DNA of 31,086 nt from JAFTYO01 sp045611785. Its GTDB lineage: Bacteria > Pseudomonadota > Alphaproteobacteria > RF32 > CAG-239. Positions 16,363 to 27,300 of the stretch are shown one piece after another; within the stretch, counting starts at the first letter, position 1, and each line of letters starts with the position of its first letter. The stretch spans positions 1 to 31,086 of the forward strand of contig JAZKXV010000007.1 in the NCBI GenBank assembly GCA_045611785.1, given 5' to 3'. Below the pieces are notes generated by a model that was not told the DNA's origin, made no database searches, and worked only from the letters and a program-made list of their open reading frames with translations. Made by a program: the position numbers and the translations under genes.

Positions 16363-17049
16363 ATGGATAATACATCAAATAACAACCCTCAAAATATTAT
16401 CGATATGCAAAACAAGCCTCGTTTAAGAAAAATTAAACGACCTAAACAGCATAACGGACCTATTAGACCAGATCAGCCCCAAAAGAACCCGCCTAACACA
16501 CAGGGATTACACAGAGCAACACCTGCTGTTGAAAATGGCGGATATACAAATGGTGGCAGCTTAGTCAAAGCTGAAAACAAAGAAGTTTATACTCAAGGCT
16601 TTAACAATTATGCAGCTGTAAATTTCACAGAAGAAAACACAGAAGATGAAGCTTATGCATATCAAGATAGCCAAGATTACGCATATCATGCAGATAACAA
16701 TAAGAAATTATTGTTTATTTCCTGCATTTGTATCATCATTGGCTTAATCCTCGGCAAATTTATGTTCAACGGTGAAACTGTTGTAAGAGATGGTTTACAA
16801 GGTGTTATCGTAAACCCAGAAGTACCAAAAGGACGTAGCCGTTGCGGTATTGCTGAAAAAACGCAAGGTTGTGTATTGTACATTATGAACCCACAACGTA
16901 ATGAATTAAATGGTAGAGATTTTTATGATTTAGCAGCTCAATTAACAGGTAGACAACGTTTCGTTATTGAAACTGGTAATATGAGATATTCTACAATAAA
17001 AATTAAACCAGGAAATATTGCTCAACTTAATATTCCACCACTTCAATAA
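16363..17049 (+). CDS. Single-pass inner-membrane protein with periplasmic C-terminal domain
   Basis: 228 residues, last gene of the operon, with AAGGGA upstream of the ATG. The first 110 residues are disordered-looking, rich in Asn, Pro and basic residues early (RLRKIKRPKQH) and acidic later. One transmembrane helix (about 116-134, LLFISCICIIIGLILGKFM) is preceded by two Lys, predicting a cytoplasmic N terminus and a periplasmic C-terminal domain of about 95 residues. That domain has two Cys (161 and 170) that could form a disulfide, and ends in a beta-rich stretch (RFVIETGNMRYSTIKIKPGN). The topology fits an inner-membrane connector to the secretin-like lipoprotein encoded just upstream, but no known family is recognised. 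Confidence 0.65.
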   Translation: MDNTSNNNPQNIIDMQNKPRLRKIKRPKQHNGPIRPDQPQKNPPNTQGLHRATPAVENGGYTNGGSLVKAENKEVYTQGFNNYAAVNFTEENTEDEAYAYQDSQDYAYHADNNKKLLFISCICIIIGLILGKFMFNGETVVRDGLQGVIVNPEVPKGRSRCGIAEKTQGCVLYIMNPQRNELNGRDFYDLAAQLTGRQRFVIETGNMRYSTIKIKPGNIAQLNIPPLQ

Positions 17050-17051
17050 TT

Positions 17052-17078
17052 AAAAAAACCGCTAATAGCGGTTTTTTT
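17052..17078 (+). terminator. Terminator between the secretin operon and the convergent kinase gene
   Basis: AAAAAAACCGCT, loop AAT, AGCGGTTTTTTT: a 12-bp perfect stem with A and T runs on both sides, 2 nt after the upstream stop and touching the stop codon of the minus-strand gene. The symmetric A/T tracts make it able to work in both directions. Confidence 0.88.
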
Positions 17079-17793
17079 AATATTTAATTACCAGTGGATA
17101 TTTCTCATCATATTGCCAGGTTTCAAAAAAACGCAGTCTATCATTAAAACAACTTTCATCAATATAAAGTGTATTGACATCATTTAATGTTCTATCTAAC
17201 GTCCTTTTTTTTGCCAATTCTATATCACAATCAATAACATGAAAAAACACATTATCAGTTAAATTTTTAGCCCAAGTATAATACTCTTTTCTAGATTGTT
17301 TATTCCAAAATCCGTAATCTAAAATAACATGATGACCTTTTTCAATTTCCTTACTTGCCTCACTTTTAATAAAAGCATCTACCTCGATATAATGTTTTTG
17401 AAAATCATCAGGAGTTCTTCCGTATTTTTCGAGCATATAATCATCAGGAGTATACCTTTTTGCAGGTAACTTATTTTCAAGCTCCTTTGCTAAAGTGGTT
17501 TTTCCAACCCCCATAAAACCGCAAAACAAATGGATAGAAGGCAACAAATTACCTTGCACACCAAATACTAATTTAAAATTAAATCTGTTTTTATTTTTAA
17601 TTTTAAAACCATCATTCATTGAATAGCTAAACACTTTTTTGCCTATCCAAAAACGAATATAATATCGCTTATTTTTAATTTTAACATTTGATTGTACGCG
17701 CCATTCTGTATCTGCAAACTCAATTTCTGTACTGCGCCCAAAACCAAACTTATTATTATCAAAATCTATTCCATATTCAATATAAGCAATCAT
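17077..17793 (-). CDS. P-loop kinase-like protein (AAA_33/zeta-toxin-like)
   Basis: 238 residues from the ATG at 17791-17793 (AGGAAG at 17799-17804); a GTG two codons upstream overlaps that ribosome-binding site and is rejected. Residues 1-85 are a beta-rich N-terminal part of unknown type (MIAYIEYGIDF, then KRYYIRFWIGKKVF). Residues 88-238 are a small P-loop kinase: Walker A GFMGVGKTT (Lys98), then YTPDDYMLEKYG, a strand HHVILDYGFW resembling Walker B, and a lid region with Lys/Arg (AKKRTLDRTLND). Such folds include polynucleotide-kinase-like, chloramphenicol-phosphotransferase-like and zeta-toxin-like enzymes; the substrate cannot be told from sequence. No antitoxin-like gene lies next to it. 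It has its own promoter. Confidence 0.7.
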   Translation of the reverse strand: MIAYIEYGIDFDNNKFGFGRSTEIEFADTEWRVQSNVKIKNKRYYIRFWIGKKVFSYSMNDGFKIKNKNRFNFKLVFGVQGNLLPSIHLFCGFMGVGKTTLAKELENKLPAKRYTPDDYMLEKYGRTPDDFQKHYIEVDAFIKSEASKEIEKGHHVILDYGFWNKQSRKEYYTWAKNLTDNVFFHVIDCDIELAKKRTLDRTLNDVNTLYIDESCFNDRLRFFETWQYDEKYPLVIKY

Positions 17794-17816
17794 AAGCACT
17801 TCCTTTTACAGAAGAC

Positions 17817-17845
17817 ATTTTATGATATAAATATTATATCGTCAA
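17817..17845 (-). promoter_or_regulatory. Promoter with palindrome in the spacer, for the P-loop kinase gene
   Basis: On the minus strand TTGACG (17840-17845), a 17-nt spacer, and TAAAAT (17817-17822), 23 nt upstream of the ATG. The spacer is almost filled by a perfect inverted repeat GATATAA-ATA-TTATATC (17824-17840), well placed for a repressor. A pure AT-composition effect cannot be excluded. Confidence 0.6.
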
Positions 17846-17847
17846 TT

Positions 17848-18360
17848 CTATTTTACAACACCACAAGCTATACGCTTTCCGCCAGCACCTAAAAATAGCG
17901 GAGTATCTTTATAGTTGTCTCCACCCATATGTATAATCAATGAACGATTTTTAAAACTTTGAGCATTTATATTTTTTAAATAAAAACTTCTTCTTACCTT
18001 ACCATTTTCATCAACGCTTAAATATGGTAAATTACCTAAATAACTGCTTCCCTTGGGATCTAAATGTTTACCTATTTTATCAGAATCAAAATATCCCCCT
18101 ACACTTAGCGCAAAATCTATTTTTCCATTTACGTTTTCTACTGACGAACAATCCGGATATTCATAAACATAAAAACCATGTTCTCCTTGAGGTAAACCTT
18201 CAAGTTTTACCTCAATCAGCAAACCTTTTCCGGTATCCTTAAACCAAACATCACCCACTTTAACAGAAGGGTTTTCTGTTAAATAAAGATCTACTTTAAT
18301 TCTTTGTTGATGATTAGTACAACCGGTAAGCAATAACCAAATAAATAACATATATTTCAT
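17848..18360 (-). CDS. SodC-like lipoprotein lacking most metal ligands
   Basis: 170 residues. A lipoprotein signal peptide has lipobox LTGC (Cys14), with AGGAG 6 nt before the ATG. The fold signature of Cu/Zn superoxide dismutase is clear: GEHGFYVYEYPDC, GKHLDP, LGNLPYLSV, and the closing IIHMGGDNYKDTP...GAGGKRIACGVV with the paired Cys (71 and 166). The Cu ligands in HGFHVH are both Tyr here (Tyr64, Tyr66). The zinc-loop His residues are missing or replaced (YLGNLP instead of HLGDLP, so His to Tyr and Asp to Asn). Only His99 and His144 remain. It is therefore unlikely to be an active dismutase; it could be a structural or binding protein of the outer membrane. The reading frame is intact, arguing for retained function. 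Confidence 0.75.
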   Translation of the reverse strand: MKYMLFIWLLLTGCTNHQQRIKVDLYLTENPSVKVGDVWFKDTGKGLLIEVKLEGLPQGEHGFYVYEYPDCSSVENVNGKIDFALSVGGYFDSDKIGKHLDPKGSSYLGNLPYLSVDENGKVRRSFYLKNINAQSFKNRSLIIHMGGDNYKDTPLFLGAGGKRIACGVVK

Positions 18361-18383
18361 TATTTTCTCCTAATTAAAAATTA

Positions 18384-18411
18384 TATATAATTTCTTCAAC
18401 AGGAAAAACAA
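18384..18411 (-). promoter_or_regulatory. Weak candidate promoter for the SodC-like gene
   Basis: On the minus strand TTGTTT (18406-18411) and TATATA (18384-18389), 16 nt apart, in the gap after the ppdK terminator. The hexamers are only partly consensus in a very AT-rich stretch. Confidence 0.3.
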
Positions 18412-18449
18412 CACTAACAAATCTGACTATAAGCTATAATAATTAAATA

Positions 18450-18479
18450 AAAAAGCCTCCGATCTCTCGGAGGCTTTTT
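18450..18479 (-). terminator. Rho-independent terminator of ppdK
   Basis: A 13-bp stem (AAAAAGCCTCCGA with its complement, loop of 4) lies 17 nt past the ppdK stop on the minus strand and ends in a T run in that direction. The G/C core is strong for this AT-rich region. It isolates ppdK from the SodC-like gene. Confidence 0.9.
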
Positions 18480-18496
18480 CATTCTAAAGTAAAGAA

Positions 18497-21145
18497 TTAC
18501 TTTTTAGCTTTAACAGCAGCTTGAGCTGCAGCCAAACGAGCAACCGGTACTCTAAATGGTGAGCAAGATACATAATCTAAACCACATTCTTGGAAGAATT
18601 CGATAGATTTTGGAACACCACCGTGTTCACCACAAACACCTAAGTGAATGTCTGGGTTAACTTTGCGACCTTCAACGCAAGCGCGTTTAACTAATTTACC
18701 TACACCATCAACATCGATAGAAGCAAATGGGTCAGCTACATAAACACCTTTTGCACGATATTCGTCCAAAATAGCACCTGTATCGTCACGGCTCATACCC
18801 AAAGTTGTTTGTGTTAAGTCGTTTGTACCGAAACCGAAGAATGCAGCAGATTTAGCGATATCTTCAGCCATCAAAGCAGCTCTTGGCAACTCAATCATAG
18901 TACCAACGATATATTCAACTTTTTTGCCTTTTTCAGCAAATACTTTTTCAGCAGTTGTATCGATAATGTTTTTAACAATATCCAACTCTTTCTTAGAACC
19001 TGTTAATGGAACTTCGATTTCAGGAGTTACAACAACACCTTCTTCAGCACATTCAACAGCAGCTTCTAAAATAGCGCGAGCTTGCATTTCTGCAATTTCA
19101 GGATATGTAATTGGCAAACGACAACCACGGTGACCTAACATTGGGTTTAATTCGTGTAAAGATTCTGCTCTAGCTTTAACGTCAGCCAATGTTTTACCTA
19201 ATTTGTTAGCAAGTTCTTGCATTTCAGCATCTGTGTGAGGCAAGAATTCGTGCAACGGTGGGTCAAGTAAACGAACAGTTACCGGTAAGCCGTCCATGAT
19301 TTTGAACAAGTCTTTAAAGTCTTGTTTTTGGTAAGGCAATAAGTTTGCGAGTGCTGCACGACGACCTTCTTCGTCATCAGCCAAAATCATAGCGCGCATA
19401 TCAGCAATACGTTTTGGATCGAAGAACATGTGTTCTGTACGAGCCAAACCGATACCTTCAGCACCAAAATCAAGAGCTTGTTGAGCATCTTTTGGAGTTT
19501 CAGCGTTTGCACGAACTTTCATTGTGCGAACTTCATCAACCCAGCCCATTAATTTACCAAAGTTACCTGTATTTGTATCAGCTTGAACTGTTGGAATAGC
19601 ACCTTCAATAATTTGACCTTTAGCGCCATCTAAAGACAACCAATCACCTTCTTTGATTACATAACCAGATTTTGTTGTCATTGTTTTTGCTTTGTAGTCA
19701 ATTGTGATATCTGTAGAACCAGATACGCAAGGAGTACCCATACCACGAGCAACCACAGCAGCGTGAGATGTCATACCACCACGAGCAGTGATTACACCTT
19801 GAGAAGCATGCATACCGCCAATATCTTCAGGAGATGTTTCGTTACGGATAAGGATAACTTTTTCACCTTTGTTAGCCCAAGCTTCAGCATCATCAGCATT
19901 AAATACTGCACGACCAACAGCCGCACCTGGAGATGCTGGTAAACCTGTTGCAATAACATTTCTTTTAGCTTTAGGATCAAGCATTGGGTGCAACAATTGG
20001 TCTAATTGGTCAGCACCAACGCGCATAATTGCTTCTTCCTTGTTGATTAAGCCTTCTTCTTGCATTTCTACTGCCATACGAACTGCAGCAGCTGCTGTTC
20101 TTTTACCATTACGGCATTGCAACATCCAAAGTTTACCATGTTCAATAGTAAATTCCATATCTTGCATATCTTTGTAATGAGCTTCGAGTTTTTCACGAAC
20201 ATCAACTAATTCTTTATATAAGTGAGGCCATTTTTCTTCTAATGATGTACCATCATTGATAGAAGCCATAGGTTGTGGAGTTCTGATACCAGCAACAACG
20301 TCTTCACCTTGAGCATTGATTAAATATTCACCGTAGTAAACGTTTTCACCTGTTGCAGGGTCACGAGAGAAGCAAACACCAGTTGCACAATCATCACCAG
20401 CGTTACCGAACACCATAGTTTGAACGTTAACAGCTGTACCCCAGTCACCAGGAATATTGTTTAATTTACGATATGTAATAGCGCGAGCAGCCATCCAAGA
20501 ACCAAACACAGCGCCGATACCAGCCCAAAGTTGATCCCATGGATCTTGAGGAACTACTTTACCTAATTTAGCACCGATTTCTTTATATTCTTTAACAAGT
20601 TCTTTTAAATCTTCAGCTGTTAAATCTGTATCAGAAGCATAACCTTTTGATTTTTTCATATTTTCTAATGCTTCTTCATACAAATCAATATCTGCGCCTA
20701 AAACAACGTCAGAGAACATTTGTAAGAAACGACGATAAGAGTCATAAGCAAATCTTTCGCTGCCAGAAGCTTTAGCCAAAGCTTTAACTGTTTCATCATT
20801 TAAGCCCAAGTTCAAAACTGTATCCATCATACCAGGCATTGAAACTCTAGCGCCTGAACGAACAGAGAACAATAACGGATTTTCAGAATCAGCAAATTTC
20901 TTGCCCATAATTGATTCAACGTGTGCAACAGCAGCACGAACTTGATCTTTCAAATCTGAAGGATAAGTTTTGTTATTGTCATAGTAATATGTACAAACTT
21001 CTGTTGTTACAGTAAATCCCGGAGGAACAGGCATACCAACCACATTCATTTCAGCAAGGTTGGCACCTTTACCGCCGAGTAAATTTCTCATAGAAGCATC
21101 GCCTTCGGCTTTGCCGTTACCAAATGTATAAACCCATTTACTCAT
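18497..21145 (-). CDS. ppdK: Pyruvate,phosphate dikinase
   Basis: 882 residues, the normal length for bacterial PPDK, which interconverts pyruvate, ATP and phosphate with PEP, AMP and pyrophosphate in the cytoplasm. The N-terminal ATP-grasp part is complete (LLGGKGANLAEM, SVRSGARVSMPGMMDTVLNL). The phosphohistidine domain has GGMTSHAAVVARGMGTPC with the swivelling His461. The C-terminal TIM barrel has LARTEHMFF, LGHRGCRL, GTNDLTQTT and GVCGEHGG with the catalytic Cys838. AAAGGAG precedes the ATG. It is monocistronic: a terminator follows and a divergent gene lies upstream. In low-glycolytic or pyrophosphate-using bacteria it often replaces pyruvate kinase; no such partner gene is visible here. 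Confidence 0.97.
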   Translation of the reverse strand: MSKWVYTFGNGKAEGDASMRNLLGGKGANLAEMNVVGMPVPPGFTVTTEVCTYYYDNNKTYPSDLKDQVRAAVAHVESIMGKKFADSENPLLFSVRSGARVSMPGMMDTVLNLGLNDETVKALAKASGSERFAYDSYRRFLQMFSDVVLGADIDLYEEALENMKKSKGYASDTDLTAEDLKELVKEYKEIGAKLGKVVPQDPWDQLWAGIGAVFGSWMAARAITYRKLNNIPGDWGTAVNVQTMVFGNAGDDCATGVCFSRDPATGENVYYGEYLINAQGEDVVAGIRTPQPMASINDGTSLEEKWPHLYKELVDVREKLEAHYKDMQDMEFTIEHGKLWMLQCRNGKRTAAAAVRMAVEMQEEGLINKEEAIMRVGADQLDQLLHPMLDPKAKRNVIATGLPASPGAAVGRAVFNADDAEAWANKGEKVILIRNETSPEDIGGMHASQGVITARGGMTSHAAVVARGMGTPCVSGSTDITIDYKAKTMTTKSGYVIKEGDWLSLDGAKGQIIEGAIPTVQADTNTGNFGKLMGWVDEVRTMKVRANAETPKDAQQALDFGAEGIGLARTEHMFFDPKRIADMRAMILADDEEGRRAALANLLPYQKQDFKDLFKIMDGLPVTVRLLDPPLHEFLPHTDAEMQELANKLGKTLADVKARAESLHELNPMLGHRGCRLPITYPEIAEMQARAILEAAVECAEEGVVVTPEIEVPLTGSKKELDIVKNIIDTTAEKVFAEKGKKVEYIVGTMIELPRAALMAEDIAKSAAFFGFGTNDLTQTTLGMSRDDTGAILDEYRAKGVYVADPFASIDVDGVGKLVKRACVEGRKVNPDIHLGVCGEHGGVPKSIEFFQECGLDYVSCSPFRVPVARLAAAQAAVKAKK

Positions 21146-21394
21146 GGTTATAAAAGCTCCTTTCGCAGCTATTTTAAGTTAAACACATAGTCGCACCAAA
21201 ATATAAAACTTCAACACGACCAAAATTAAAAAAAATTCAATTCGGCTCAAATTTATACTACTAATTTCGATTCTTCAAGCAAAAAATTTCAATAGTGTAA
21301 TAATTTATCAATACTTTAATTATAAAATTCTATTGCATTTTTGACAAAAGAATGATAATCTGAACATAATGTTAAAAATATAAGGGCTATTAAG
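21146..21394. other. Divergent intergenic region between ppdK and the giant M48/ABC1-like gene
   Basis: A 249-nt AT-rich gap that must hold promoters for both directions. A good plus-strand promoter is listed separately. On the minus strand, toward ppdK, only weak matches are seen (TTGAAG at 21273-21278 with TATAAA at 21252-21257, spacer 15 nt). No open frame or RNA gene is recognised. Confidence 0.5.
21341..21370 (+). promoter_or_regulatory. Sigma70-like promoter of the giant M48/ABC1-like gene
   Basis: Perfect -35 TTGACA (21341-21346), 18-nt spacer, CATAAT (21365-21370), 24 nt before the ATG at 21395. The ribosome-binding site AAGGG is at 21382-21386. Confidence 0.6.
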
Positions 21395-24300
21395 ATGGAT
21401 ATTACTAAAATCAAGGAAAAAATTCCAACAGACTTAATTGAGGAATTAAAAGTTGTTTCCGGCACAGTTGAAGAGGAACAGCAAAGGCAAGATTATCTTC
21501 AAGGCATTTGCCAACGCCTTATGGGAGACGAGCTTGATTTTGAACGATATCCTGTATTTTTTTGCGTAGTGGATAACGAAGAACCTAACGCTGCTTTTGT
21601 CCCCGGTAAAAAACCGGAAATAATAGCCGAAGATGATAACAAATTTATATTTATGTCTGAGGAAGAAAAAGCTGCAAAAATTGCAGAAGCCGCAAGAGAA
21701 CAATACCCTACTGTTTTTGTAACAAAAGGCTTACTCAAAATGGCCGAAAACGAAGATCAACTCGCATATATCTTAGGTCACGAGTTAGGTCACTTACGTC
21801 AAGACTTCTTATTTGGTGATCATATCAATTCAAAAATGGAAGAAGCCACATCAGATTTAAACTCTCTTGATATGATGGCAAGAGCAGGTTACGACATTAA
21901 CGAAGCAAGAAAACTGGCACATCATATCTTTACCAATGAAAACGAATTATACAGTTTAAGACAAATTATTGCTCGTACGCTAGATGCACATCCTAACAAC
22001 GAAAGCCGTCTTAATGCAATTGATATCAAAATTAAGGCTATAGAAGACAGTTATCAAAAAGAAAATATCGATATCAATACCATAGAACCAACTCCTGTTT
22101 CAGAAACTTTCGAAGACGACATCAACGGAAATAGGTTTGTTTCTTTGTTCGAAAGAGAGCTAAAAGAACTCGGTTATTACGATTCTTCTCTTGATCAAAA
22201 ACAAGAAATTTTACTTTCATACATGATAGGTTTATATGAGAGGAATGAGTTTTGGAACAATGATTCAACATTCCATAGATGGCTAAAACATAAGGAAAAT
22301 TTAAATAAGATTGTGTATGCTCACATTAAAGAATTAAGAAAAGAAATGCCTGCACGCGTCATTAAACAAAGCGATGCTGACTTTTTCTTGGGCTACATAG
22401 ATCACACTAAAGAAAACGATGAAAAATGGTTGAAAATTGTCGGAAAAGAATATTGTGAGATATTTTATGATGGTTCTTTACATATGCCATGGCACTCAGA
22501 TGATAGAAGACCCATCTTAAATAGTTATCCGTTTAAAATTGTTCCCGATGAAGAATATGAAGCTCAATTAGCTATTGAAACTGAAAAAAAACGAAGACAA
22601 CTCGAAAAAATAAGTAATGGTACAGATCTATCTCTACAATTTTGGGATAGGTTAATAATGTCAGATATGTATGAATTCACAGATTATGCAAACGTTGCTA
22701 TAAATCCTTTAAATGGTATAGACTTAACCAAAACAGAAACCGGAAAACGCGCTATAGAAACAATCAAAAGAGCTATTGATGATGAATATTTTTCAAGTAC
22801 AGCCATCTCAACTCTGACAAACAACTTTCAAAATTATAATGAAGAAAAAGAATTATGGTCTGAAAACAAATCAGAAAATATGCATATAGCTTATCGCGGA
22901 ATCTTCTCAGCGTTTTTTTACAGATTCGATCCTCAAAGTTTCCCATCATTAAACTTAGAAATGACCGAAAATCCTACTGTGAAAAAATTACCAAAAAAAC
23001 TTCTTTTTAGTAGCAATATTGACCTTAGCAAATTCGGCCTAAAATTAGAAAATCTTATGGAAAATGTTTATTTAGTTCAATACAATGCAGACTATCAAAA
23101 CCCATATCAATACAACAAAGATACAGCAGATTGGTACTATTTTGTAGATCAGGAAGGAAATATATTAGATTCTTTTTCTCCGAAAAAACTCCAAGATAAA
23201 AAGAATGAACTAATTGAACAAAAAAGAATAGAATTTTTTAAACAACTTGCTGATATTGTCAAACATGATTATGCTATGTTGCAAGAGATTAAACAAAACC
23301 CCGGTCAAACAAATTTAAAAAGGTACGAATTAGAGCGTTTAAAAAGATATACATCCGGACAATATCCTAGCATCAAACCAACAGATGATAAAGATTGGCG
23401 ACTTAAAATGTATATAGCAACTTTATCTACATATGATCCATACATAACATACAGCACTACAAATCTGAAAAAAGTTTTGGAAAATGATTATTATAGATTA
23501 TTAGATAAGTCTCCAATTTCAAATGATTATCTACGTTTTGACCATGACTTAATATTATCTTTTCTAACTGAAGAAGAAAAAGATTTCGCATCTGAAAAAT
23601 ATTATGTTGATAACGATGAAGCAATATTTAATGCTATATATGACCAAATGGTTAAAACAGGAGACTACAACCTTCATATGAGTGAATTTCGAACATCCGA
23701 TTATTCAACATATGAACAGAATGATTGGCGATTAAACCCTCAATTATCTTGGCTCTTTACCAATTCTCAGGTTATAAGATATCAAAAAAAATATTTGGAA
23801 ATAACTCCTGCTGAACAATTGCAAAATTCATACAGAAGCGACGTTATGGATATGGTACATACGGAGTTAAACCACTTGTATGGGTTCATTGAATATACCC
23901 TTAATCAAAATCCGGAGATTGCATTTAAAGACATAGATTTTACACAATATCAGTCTTTATATTCTGAATTATTATCCAACAAAATTGGCATTCCTCTTGA
24001 TTTATCAAACTACACAAGACCTAACAAAGATTTAACATCTTCGGAATATATTTTCTTGTCATATGCATTGACAAACCATATCTTAAGCGAAAAAACAAAT
24101 AAACTTCCTTTAAAAGAGTTTTTTAATAACAATTCCACACCAACATTTCTCCACAATGTTCTTATAGAAAAATTTGAACCATTTTTATTAAACAGAGAAA
24201 ATTATCCAGAAGATACTGTTGAAGCCGCAAAGGTATATAAAAATATATCAAAAGACATCAGAAAGCTTGAAGTTGTTGGTCCTTTTATGGTTGATTTGAT

Positions 24301-27300
24301 TCGCTCTGAAACAGATCCTAAAAAAGCATTACAAGCATCATTGATTTTCTTAGAAACATTAAAATATGAAAACACTGACGAAACGGCTGCCTTAAAAAAT
24401 TCGTTGCTTGAGAACAACATAATTTTTGATAAAAGCAGACCATTAATGTACAGGATTGGCGCATATCAACAAGTTGCTGCCATTTCCGGTTTTGCAGATG
24501 ATTATCGAATTCAAAACGAATTGTTAAGAGGCTTTATCAACGAAATTGAAGCAATAAAAGACCCTGTTGAGAGAAACTCTTTTTACGATATTTTTATAAA
24601 CAAAGATCATCGCATTTCAGACCCTGATATACGAAGAGAAGTTCAGAGACTATGGGTAGAAAGTGCATTTGAAGCATGTGGTTCACAAATAGATGATAAT
24701 TCAGCTGCTTTGCACCAAAAAATAGGGGCATACTTAGATAAACTTCATGGCTCTTACGAAGTAGAAAAATGGGGTGATAAAAAAACTGTAGATAACGTTA
24801 GCTTGGCAGATAGAATTGAAATTTCCAAATTGCTTGCCGACAGATTCGTTTCTCAACAAAAATTATCCATGATGATAAAACCAAAACCATCAGGTTATGA
24901 AGAAATGAACACCGGCAACAAAGCTGAAAACAGCATGATGATTAGTGGCTTTGATGGAATTAAGTTAGTTCTTGAACATGACCGTGATGAAGCATCTCAG
25001 CTTATAGACTTTTTACTTTCAAAAGGCGAAATGTCTACATGCGCAGAGTATAGTGCTCATTTAAAAGAAAAAACGGAAGAAATACGCAAATATGCATCAT
25101 GGTTCGACCCCAATAAATCTATATCACCTGAAACCTTACAAGTAATGCATCGTGAGTTTTGGGGATATCCTTTGGAAGCCAGAGCCGTTGTAATTAACGA
25201 TTTATTATATTCTGCATCATCTCGTGGCGAAGAAAATCGTTGGGAAGATATCTTCAAAAAAGTTGCTCCCAAAATTTTTCCTAATGCAGATAGCGATATG
25301 AGCAAAATCGGAACTGAGTTTTTACATTCATACATTAAATCTCGTAAAGAAAACGAACGTACATTATACTTAGCCGCCATGATGGTTGCAGCAAACGAAA
25401 ACTCTGAAACAACCGATCCGGAGAAAAGTATTGCAAAAGGAATTAGGCTCTTTTTGGAAAACTCCGGTCCTGCTGCCATCAAACTAGGACAAGCTATGGC
25501 ATCTTATACCGATGTACCTAAATTTATCCGAGATGAAATGCAAAACTTAAAATCTAATGCTTCTCGCCCATCTCGTTGGGAAATATATGAATGGTTAGAT
25601 TTTTATAAAAATAAAGATGGTGATCAAAGTTTACAATTTGATAAAGATGTATGGCTTGGTCGCATAATCGGTTCTGCATCATACTTTGTAACTTTAGAAA
25701 AAGGAAAATTTGAAGATGGCAAAATTCCGGAAACAAGCGACAGAGTTACCAAAATTTTAAGAGCCGGAGCAAAAATTTCTTCAGATAAAGAATTCAAAAT
25801 CTTTGAAAATATGTTATACGATTTAGCTCAAAAAGGCGTAATGACTAATGGTGTTGACAGCTTTGTACGTCTTGTAAAACAAGCGCAAGAAACAGTAGAA
25901 GTTGAAACAGACTTAGGTATCGGATATTCTCAACTTGAAACTGCAAAGAAACTATACAAAGAAAAAGAAATTGAAGCTGACGGACACACATTTAAGCTCC
26001 GTGTTGTAGATTGGCCAGAATATGGCAAAAACTGGGCCGATTTGGAAAGAGCTCAAGGTCTTGACTTAGATCAAATACAAGATCCTCAATATAAAAAAGC
26101 AGCATCTAAAGCATATTTCACTGTAGAGCTTATGAATATGCTATCAGGCTCTCGTTTCGACCACGACAGACACGGAAAACAACTTAAAATTGATCCTAAA
26201 ACAAACACAATCGGTTTGTTTGATACCGGCGCAATGGCAATTGTTGATCCTTCAGAAAAAGATAAAGAACTATTAGGAAAAGTAATCTACAAAACATTAC
26301 AAAAAACTTTAGAATTATCTTCTGATGGACCTGCTGCATTCGGTAAAATAGGTGCAATTTTGAGTTCAGAAATTGAACAAGTATATGCTAAAGGTGAAAC
26401 AACCAGCACATATCTTACCGAATGTCAAAGAGGTTTGCTTGCTTTAACAGACTTCTATAAAGACTTATCTGCAAATGACTTTATGGAATGTATAAACAGT
26501 GCTATCAACAACAAAGATATGCCTATTGATAAAAGCATTATTAAAGGCTTTGTTCAAGAAGGAATAAAAGAAGTTGGTATCTTTGAAAGCAACCAACCTC
26601 TCCTTTCACACAAAGATAAAGAAACTTTAGGAGCTCTCATCTTTAATGTTTACGCATCAGGTTCAGTTCACGGAACAGCAACCATAGGAGAAACATTAAA
26701 GCAAGAGGTTCTAAAACTTAAAGATCAGGGAGTTAATATGCCAATATTAAATATTATCTCTGAAAAATTATCTGATACACAAGGTGAATCAATCGGCCTT
26801 AATATTCCTAAAGAATTTATGCCAACAGTAAGCGAAGTTGTAAGCCAAAAAGATATTGATATTGCAATATTAAAAGGTGTAATGAAAGAAGCCGTAAATT
26901 CTGTTGATTTACAAGGTCAAAAAGATAACTATCCTGTAGCTGACAGACAAGAATTAGGTAAACTTTTATATGACACATTTGACTTAATGGTAGAAAAAAG
27001 AAGAGAAGGCGAAAAAATTGATATGGCAACAGCTTTTGTTAATTTACAACAAAGCGGCCAATATAAAACCGAATTAGGTACCAAAATTGCAGCAGTAATT
27101 AAAACTGCTCAACAATTAGGTTCTACAAAAGGCATGAATGAAATTGATGTCAATGAAATTGTTAAAGCCTCCCTTTTATCCGGAAATATGGACGCTGAAA
27201 TTTCTAAAGGAATATCTGAGCGTTTCAAAGAAAAGCATCCTAACCTCTTATTACGCAACAAAATTGCAAAAGGGTTAAATGCATTTTTAACTCAGAAAAC

